DNA of 64,000 nt, taken from UMGS1783 sp900555065 (lineage in GTDB: Bacteria; Bacillota; Clostridia; Oscillospirales; UMGS1783). Both the position numbers and the translations under genes were made by a program. The notes below the pieces were generated by a model. The model worked only from the letters and a program-made list of their open reading frames with translations. It searched no databases and was not told the origin of the DNA. The DNA lies in the NCBI GenBank assembly GCA_937991645.1, contig CALKPL010000025.1, positions 331,484 to 395,483 on the forward strand, read 5' to 3'. Shown piece after piece: positions 60,121 to 64,000 of the stretch. Position 1 is the first letter of the stretch. Every line of letters begins with the position of its first letter.

Positions 60121-60121
60121 T

Positions 60122-60844
60122 ATGACGGTCATAAACGCACAGGGCCTCGGTTATCAGGAGCTTAACAAGAAACTGCGCGGCAGCGGCGGCGATTGCCATA
60201 TTACCGGCTGCTGCGGCCAGCGTTTTATCGCGGCCGGTATGGCGGAAAAAACCATTCTTATCGAAGGCGTTCCCGGCAATGCTCTCGGCGCGTATCTCAA
60301 CGGCGCCTCCATTACGGTGCATGCCAATACGCAGGATGCGGTCGGAGATACGATGAACGCCGGCGAAATCGTCATCCATGGCAGCATCGGCGATGCGGCC
60401 GGCTATGCCATGCGGGGCGGAAAAATCTTCGTAAAAGGAAACGCCGGATACCGGGCAGGCATACATATGAAAGCATACCAGCAAAAAATACCGGTTATGG
60501 TAATCGGCGGCACGGCGGGAAGTTTTTTGGGAGAATATCAAGCTGGCGGTATAATTATCGTTCTAGGACTTTGCGCAGAAGGCAGACGAATTATTGGCAA
60601 TTTCCCCTGTACCGGCATGCACGGCGGCAAAATATTTCTACGGGGCGACTGCAGAGACATACGGTTCCCAAATCAGGTCACGGCCAGAATCGCAGATCCT
60701 GGAGACCGCGAGGAAATACAAACGTTTGTTTCCGATTACTGCGCATTGTTCGGCTTCGACGCGGACACAGTGCTGGACTGTCCGTTTACAGTAGTAACGC
60801 CGGACAGCAGAAATCCATATAAGCAGATGTATGTGGCAAACTAA
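60122..60844 (+). CDS. Glutamate synthase GXGXG-domain subunit
   Basis: 240 aa from the ATG at 60122 (GGAGGTGTGG upstream), two bases after the previous stop. It is a right-handed beta-helix protein with repeated G-x-x-G-x-x-x-G units (EGVPGNALGAYLNGASITVH, GDTMNAGEIVIHG, GDAAGYAMRGGKIFVKGNAG), the C-terminal domain of GltB as a separate chain. In fused enzymes this domain transmits signals between the glutaminase and synthase sites. It completes the GltB set. Confidence 0.92.
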   Translation: MTVINAQGLGYQELNKKLRGSGGDCHITGCCGQRFIAAGMAEKTILIEGVPGNALGAYLNGASITVHANTQDAVGDTMNAGEIVIHGSIGDAAGYAMRGGKIFVKGNAGYRAGIHMKAYQQKIPVMVIGGTAGSFLGEYQAGGIIIVLGLCAEGRRIIGNFPCTGMHGGKIFLRGDCRDIRFPNQVTARIADPGDREEIQTFVSDYCALFGFDADTVLDCPFTVVTPDSRNPYKQMYVAN

Positions 60845-60863
60845 CAGAAGGCAGGTCAGAGCT

Positions 60864-62075
60864 ATGAAGTATTCAAAACAAGAGGTTATGCAGTATGTGC
60901 AGGAGGAGGACGTCAAGTTCATACGTCTTTCATTCTGCGACGTATTCGGCAGGCAAAAAAATATTTCAATTCACCCGGCGGAGCTTCCTCGCGCATTTGA
61001 ATACGGCATCGCCTTCGACGCTTCCGCAATCGCCGGCTTCGGGGGCGAGACGCATTCCGATCTGCTGCTCCACCCGGAACCCGAGACTCTGGCGCCGTTG
61101 CCCTGGCGGCCCGAGCACGGCAAGGTTGTACGCATGTTTACCCGTATTACGCATCCGGACGGACGGCCCTTTGAATGCGATACCCGCTGCCTTTTGAAAA
61201 AAGCGGTGGAAGACGCGGCATTGGCCGGATACTGTTTTTCTTTCGGCGCCGAACAGGAGTTTTACCTTTTTAGGCTGGATGAAAACGGCGAGCCTACGAA
61301 AATTCCCTATGATAAAGCCGGATATATGGATATTGCACCCGATGACGGCGGCGAGAATATCCGACGTGAAATATGCCTGACTTTGGAACAGATGGGTATC
61401 CGCCCGGAAAGTTCGCACCATGAAGAGGGCCCTGGTCAAAATGAGATCGATTTTCGTTATTCTGACGCCCTTACCGCTGCCGACAATGCTATGACCTTTC
61501 AGACTGTTGTTAAAACTGCGGCGCACCGCAATGGACTATGGGCGGATTTCAGTGCGAAACCACTCGACCATGAACCCGGAAATGGTTTTCATATCAACAT
61601 ATCGGTTAAGGCGGAAGACGGTTCGGAAAACCTCAGTCCAATGATTGCGGGCATTCTGGAAAAAGCATACGACATGACCGCGTTTTTGAACCCTACCGAA
61701 AACTCCTACCGACGGCTGGGAACCAATAAAGCGCCGGCGTACATCTCCTGGTCCAGCGAAAATCGTTCGCAGCTGGTTCGGGTCCCGGCCGCCGACGGAG
61801 AATATCGCCGGGCGGAACTGCGATCTCCAGACCCCACCGCAAATCCATATCTTGCATTTGCACTGATTCTGTACGCCGGTTTATACGGCATACAAAACAG
61901 GCTAGATCTGCCCGGTCCTATAGATTTGAATCTTTTCAGGGCCGATACGGCCATGATGATGAATCTCAAACGTTTGCCGGTAGATTTCAGAACTGCCTGC
62001 AAAGCAGCGGCAAACAGCGCTTTTATAAGAGAACATCTGCCTGCCGCCATTTTGGATATCTACTGCGGCAGATAA
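60864..62075 (+). CDS. glnA: Type I glutamine synthetase, short form
   Basis: 403 aa from the ATG at 60864 (AGGCAGG upstream). Grasp and catalytic motifs are present: SFCDVFGRQKN, FGAEQEFYLF, GPGQNEIDFRY, GNGFHINIS, NSYRRLGTNKAPAYISWS and NRSQLVRVP, ELRSPDPTANPYLAFA. Usual GSI proteins have 440-470 residues; this one ends about 30-40 residues early, after DIYCGR, and lacks the C-terminal helices. The normal FDGSSI loop reads FDASAI. It is likely active but may differ in oligomer contacts or regulation. It is a second glutamine synthetase besides GlnN. Confidence 0.9.
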   Translation: MKYSKQEVMQYVQEEDVKFIRLSFCDVFGRQKNISIHPAELPRAFEYGIAFDASAIAGFGGETHSDLLLHPEPETLAPLPWRPEHGKVVRMFTRITHPDGRPFECDTRCLLKKAVEDAALAGYCFSFGAEQEFYLFRLDENGEPTKIPYDKAGYMDIAPDDGGENIRREICLTLEQMGIRPESSHHEEGPGQNEIDFRYSDALTAADNAMTFQTVVKTAAHRNGLWADFSAKPLDHEPGNGFHINISVKAEDGSENLSPMIAGILEKAYDMTAFLNPTENSYRRLGTNKAPAYISWSSENRSQLVRVPAADGEYRRAELRSPDPTANPYLAFALILYAGLYGIQNRLDLPGPIDLNLFRADTAMMMNLKRLPVDFRTACKAAANSAFIREHLPAAILDIYCGR

Positions 62076-62105
62076 TTCCAAGTGCGGTCAAAGGAGGGGA
62101 GCAAA

Positions 62106-62690
62106 ATGTGTTTGGAAAAACGGGGCTACAGCGTTCTTATCGCTTCGGCTGCCGAAAACTTTAACTCCGCTTTATCCGCATTGCTCCCAAGCGCGAACTA
62201 CAGCCCGGTACACATCGTATCCAGTATCAGCGCGGCAAAAAGAGCGTTCGCAGAACGCTCTTACGATTATGTAATTATTAACGCGCCCCTGCCGGACGAC
62301 CAAGGTACCCGCTTTGCCATTGACGCGGGAAATTCACCAAACACTGTTGTGCTCCTCATGATTCGAGCAGAACTGCACATGGAAGTTTACGACAAGGTTG
62401 CCAGGCACGGCGTCTTTACGCTTCCCAAACCCATATCAAAATCCGCAATGATTAACGCGTTAAGCTGGATGGCAAGCGCCAGAGAGCGGTTGCGCAAATT
62501 CGAAAAGAAATCGGTCTCCATAGAAGAAAAAATGGAAGAAATACGAATTGTGAACAGAGCAAAATGGCTGCTGATCCAGCAACTGCATATGGACGAGCCG
62601 GAAGCGCACCGTTATATTGAAAAACAGGCCATGGACCGATGTATCACACGGCGTGAAATTGCCTCGGAAATAATAAAGATGTATTGCTGA
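62106..62690 (+). CDS. nitR: ANTAR-domain RNA-binding antiterminator (NitR/GlnR type)
   Basis: 194 aa from the ATG at 62106, with AAAGGAGGGG upstream; an earlier in-frame GTG covers this ribosome site. Residues 1-125 form a receiver-like domain. The phosphorylatable aspartate is replaced by asparagine (VIINAPLP, N59), while the later lysine (LPKP, K108) is kept. A coiled coil leads to a C-terminal ANTAR domain (about 140-194, NRAKWLLIQQL, EAHRYIEKQAMDR, REIASEII). ANTAR proteins bind hairpins in leader RNA and prevent termination. A gene of this kind follows glnA in solventogenic clostridia and activates nitrogen assimilation. Confidence 0.92.
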   Translation: MCLEKRGYSVLIASAAENFNSALSALLPSANYSPVHIVSSISAAKRAFAERSYDYVIINAPLPDDQGTRFAIDAGNSPNTVVLLMIRAELHMEVYDKVARHGVFTLPKPISKSAMINALSWMASARERLRKFEKKSVSIEEKMEEIRIVNRAKWLLIQQLHMDEPEAHRYIEKQAMDRCITRREIASEIIKMYC

Positions 62691-62717
62691 CATAATGCAT
62701 ATAGGTTACAAAAAGAT

Positions 62718-62760
62718 ACAGGAGGTCAACGCCCCTATCGGCCTGTCCTCCTGTTTTATA
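62718..62760 (+). terminator. Terminator of the glutamate synthase operon
   Basis: Stem ACAGGAGG / CCTCCTGT with a 21-base loop, followed by TTTATATTT, 27 bp past the nitR stop. Confidence 0.75.
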
Positions 62761-62808
62761 TTTGCTTTATACTGAATCATGGTGTCCTGTAATTATGATA
62801 TGGAAACG

Positions 62809-63771
62809 CTAGGTCTCCGGTGGGTAATCCTGTGGGAGGATGGAATAGTCCTTAGGATATTTGCCGAATTCCGCATCTCTCAGCGGAGGATCGAAAATAA
62901 AATCCTCGGAATAAGTGATGGACTTAATAGTATATACTGTCCCTTTATGCGTATATTCGATGGTCAACAACCCATCTGTCAGCAAATGCACTGACACGCT
63001 TGCATGGTGGGGGCTTTCCATTTCCCGTGCCACCAACATATCGTTCCACTGTTTCGTTACTACAGCCGCATTGTCAATCGCAATTACATCTTCAATTGTA
63101 TCTCCTATCTTCAATACATAAAAATCAGATTTTTGCAGCACTTTTTCCGCATAAAGGCAGCCTATCTCTGTGACACAGGTCAAATCTTCTGTGTAATATT
63201 CGCCTGTTTGCCATCGGGGACGTTCAAAAAAGAAATATGCATAGCCGCCGCCTGCGATTTTTACTACAGTATAATACCTGCCTTCCTCAGGATTTCGTAA
63301 AAAAGCAACTGGTATCTTGCACTTTTCCGTTATAACTGATGGATGGTGATCCAATATGCTTTGATAACCTGTAAAATTAAAATTATAAAGCTCAATTCCC
63401 ACGTTATAAGCCTTATCATCTAATACAGGTATTAATTTTTCTAAAGGGATATCATTTGTTATGGGAGGCATGTCATATTCTCCCTCTACTGTGATATACG
63501 TACCATCGGATGGTAATTCCTGTGTAAAATATTTTATATTTTCAAACTTTTCAACATAATCGGTCCCAGGGACAACTTCCTGATATGGTAACGTTTGCGG
63601 CTTTAATGTAAAGGGATCGGATTCCGATTCGCTTACGCTTGACGACGAGATTGATTCTGACTGGCTGGAAATACAAGCGCTTTCTGTCGACACATTTGTT
63701 TCAGGCGGCGTACCCTTGCAGGCGTACAACATGAACAATACGAGGAACAGACACATTATTTTCTTTTTCAC
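62809..63771 (-). CDS. Lipoprotein of unknown function
   Basis: 320 aa from a GTG at 63771 with TAGGAGGTG upstream. A lipoprotein signal peptide ends at LYAC (Cys18). A Ser/Glu-rich linker (about 20-52) leads to a folded domain (about 60-320) rich in Tyr and beta-prone segments. The domain recalls small secreted clostridial proteins, but I recognise no family. Codon use is AT-richer than in the neighbouring operon. It is convergent with nitR and has its own promoter, so a link to nitrogen metabolism is not indicated. Confidence 0.75.
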   Translation of the reverse strand: MKKKIMCLFLVLFMLYACKGTPPETNVSTESACISSQSESISSSSVSESESDPFTLKPQTLPYQEVVPGTDYVEKFENIKYFTQELPSDGTYITVEGEYDMPPITNDIPLEKLIPVLDDKAYNVGIELYNFNFTGYQSILDHHPSVITEKCKIPVAFLRNPEEGRYYTVVKIAGGGYAYFFFERPRWQTGEYYTEDLTCVTEIGCLYAEKVLQKSDFYVLKIGDTIEDVIAIDNAAVVTKQWNDMLVAREMESPHHASVSVHLLTDGLLTIEYTHKGTVYTIKSITYSEDFIFDPPLRDAEFGKYPKDYSILPQDYPPET

Positions 63772-63895
63772 ACCAACACCTCCTAACTTAAAAGGTTATA
63801 GCGTAATATAGCGTAGGTGTACTCATGTTGCGTCTACAAACGCGCGGCTGTACGACACCAGCGCATTGGTATTATACGTTCCTTGTACTGATTCC

Positions 63896-63924
63896 AGTAT
63901 ACATACCTTATTATAAAATGTCAA
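63896..63924 (-). promoter_or_regulatory. Promoter of the lipoprotein gene
   Basis: Minus-strand TTGACA (63924-63919), 17-bp spacer, TATACT (63901-63896), giving a leader of roughly 120 bases. Confidence 0.8.
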
Positions 63925-63933
63925 GAAATATGC

Positions 63934-63980
63934 GTACCGGGAAGCCCGTTGCCTAAGATGGCAAACGGGCTTCCCGGTAC
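63934..63980 (-). terminator. Long hairpin at the right edge
   Basis: About 20 pairs (GTACCGGGAAGCCCGTT..GCC with its complement, one bulge) around a six-base loop. T-runs are weak on both sides. It probably ends a minus-strand gene beyond the window. Confidence 0.6.
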
Positions 63981-64000
63981 ATTATGTCAAACCATGGTGT

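Overview
The window looks like the chromosome of an endospore-forming, anaerobic, Gram-positive Firmicute of the class Clostridia with a GC content a little above 50 percent. The evidence is a spoIIGA-sigE-sigG sporulation locus, the SepF/YlmE/YlmG/YlmH/DivIVA division cluster, class III (oxygen-sensitive) ribonucleotide reductase, a T-box leader, and clostridial nitrogen genes (type III glutamine synthetase, an Amt-PII fusion, and an ANTAR regulator next to glnA). I cannot assign a genus from sequence reading alone. Almost everything from 1 to 55 kb is on the minus strand, so most genes are read from right to left.

Layout. 0-0.3 kb: start of a ThiT-like thiamine transporter behind a TPP riboswitch. 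0.3-6.1 kb: pseudouridine synthase, lspA, divIVA, ylmH, ylmG, sepF, ylmE, a HlyD-like envelope protein and hfq. 6.1-13.6 kb: miaA, mutL, mutS, a YmcA/YlbF-type protein and miaB. 13.7-16.3 kb: sigG, sigE, spoIIGA. 16.4-18.3 kb: plus-strand tRNA-Gly, an ATP-grasp enzyme, tRNA-Arg, tRNA-His and a small membrane protein. 18.5-24.6 kb: an Fe-S protein divergent from a Crp/Fnr regulator, a MazEF-type toxin-antitoxin pair, alanine racemase, a lipoprotein, NAD(P)HX repair enzyme and IreB. 24.6-28.4 kb: pheST behind a phenylalanine T-box. 29-31.3 kb: an AT-rich accessory patch (P-loop kinase, HxlR regulator, decayed acetyltransferase).

31.3-43.3 kb is one long minus-strand catabolic operon: FadR-type regulator, malic enzyme, CoA-acylating aldehyde dehydrogenase, SucC/SucD-like CoA ligase, a complete TPP/lipoate 2-oxoacid dehydrogenase complex (E1 alpha, E1 beta, an E2 with duplicated domains, E3) and a LarA-family nickel-pincer racemase. 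I infer that it converts a 2-hydroxy acid (malate is the best guess) through a 2-oxo acid to an acyl-CoA, which is then used for ATP by the ligase or reduced by the aldehyde dehydrogenase.

43.6-47.2 kb: a MecA-like adaptor and nrdDG. 47.5-62.7 kb is a nitrogen-assimilation island. On the minus strand glnN, an amtB-glnB fusion, pyrG, purF and nadE follow one another. On the plus strand lies a split glutamate synthase (amidotransferase, ferredoxin-FMN synthase, ferredoxin, FAD oxidoreductase, GXGXG subunit), then a short glutamine synthetase I and an ANTAR antiterminator. The two arms diverge from a pair of consensus sigma-A promoters, and each promoter is followed by a strong intrinsic terminator inside the leader. 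The natural model is that the ANTAR protein at the end of the island controls read-through at both terminators. The right edge holds an unknown lipoprotein.
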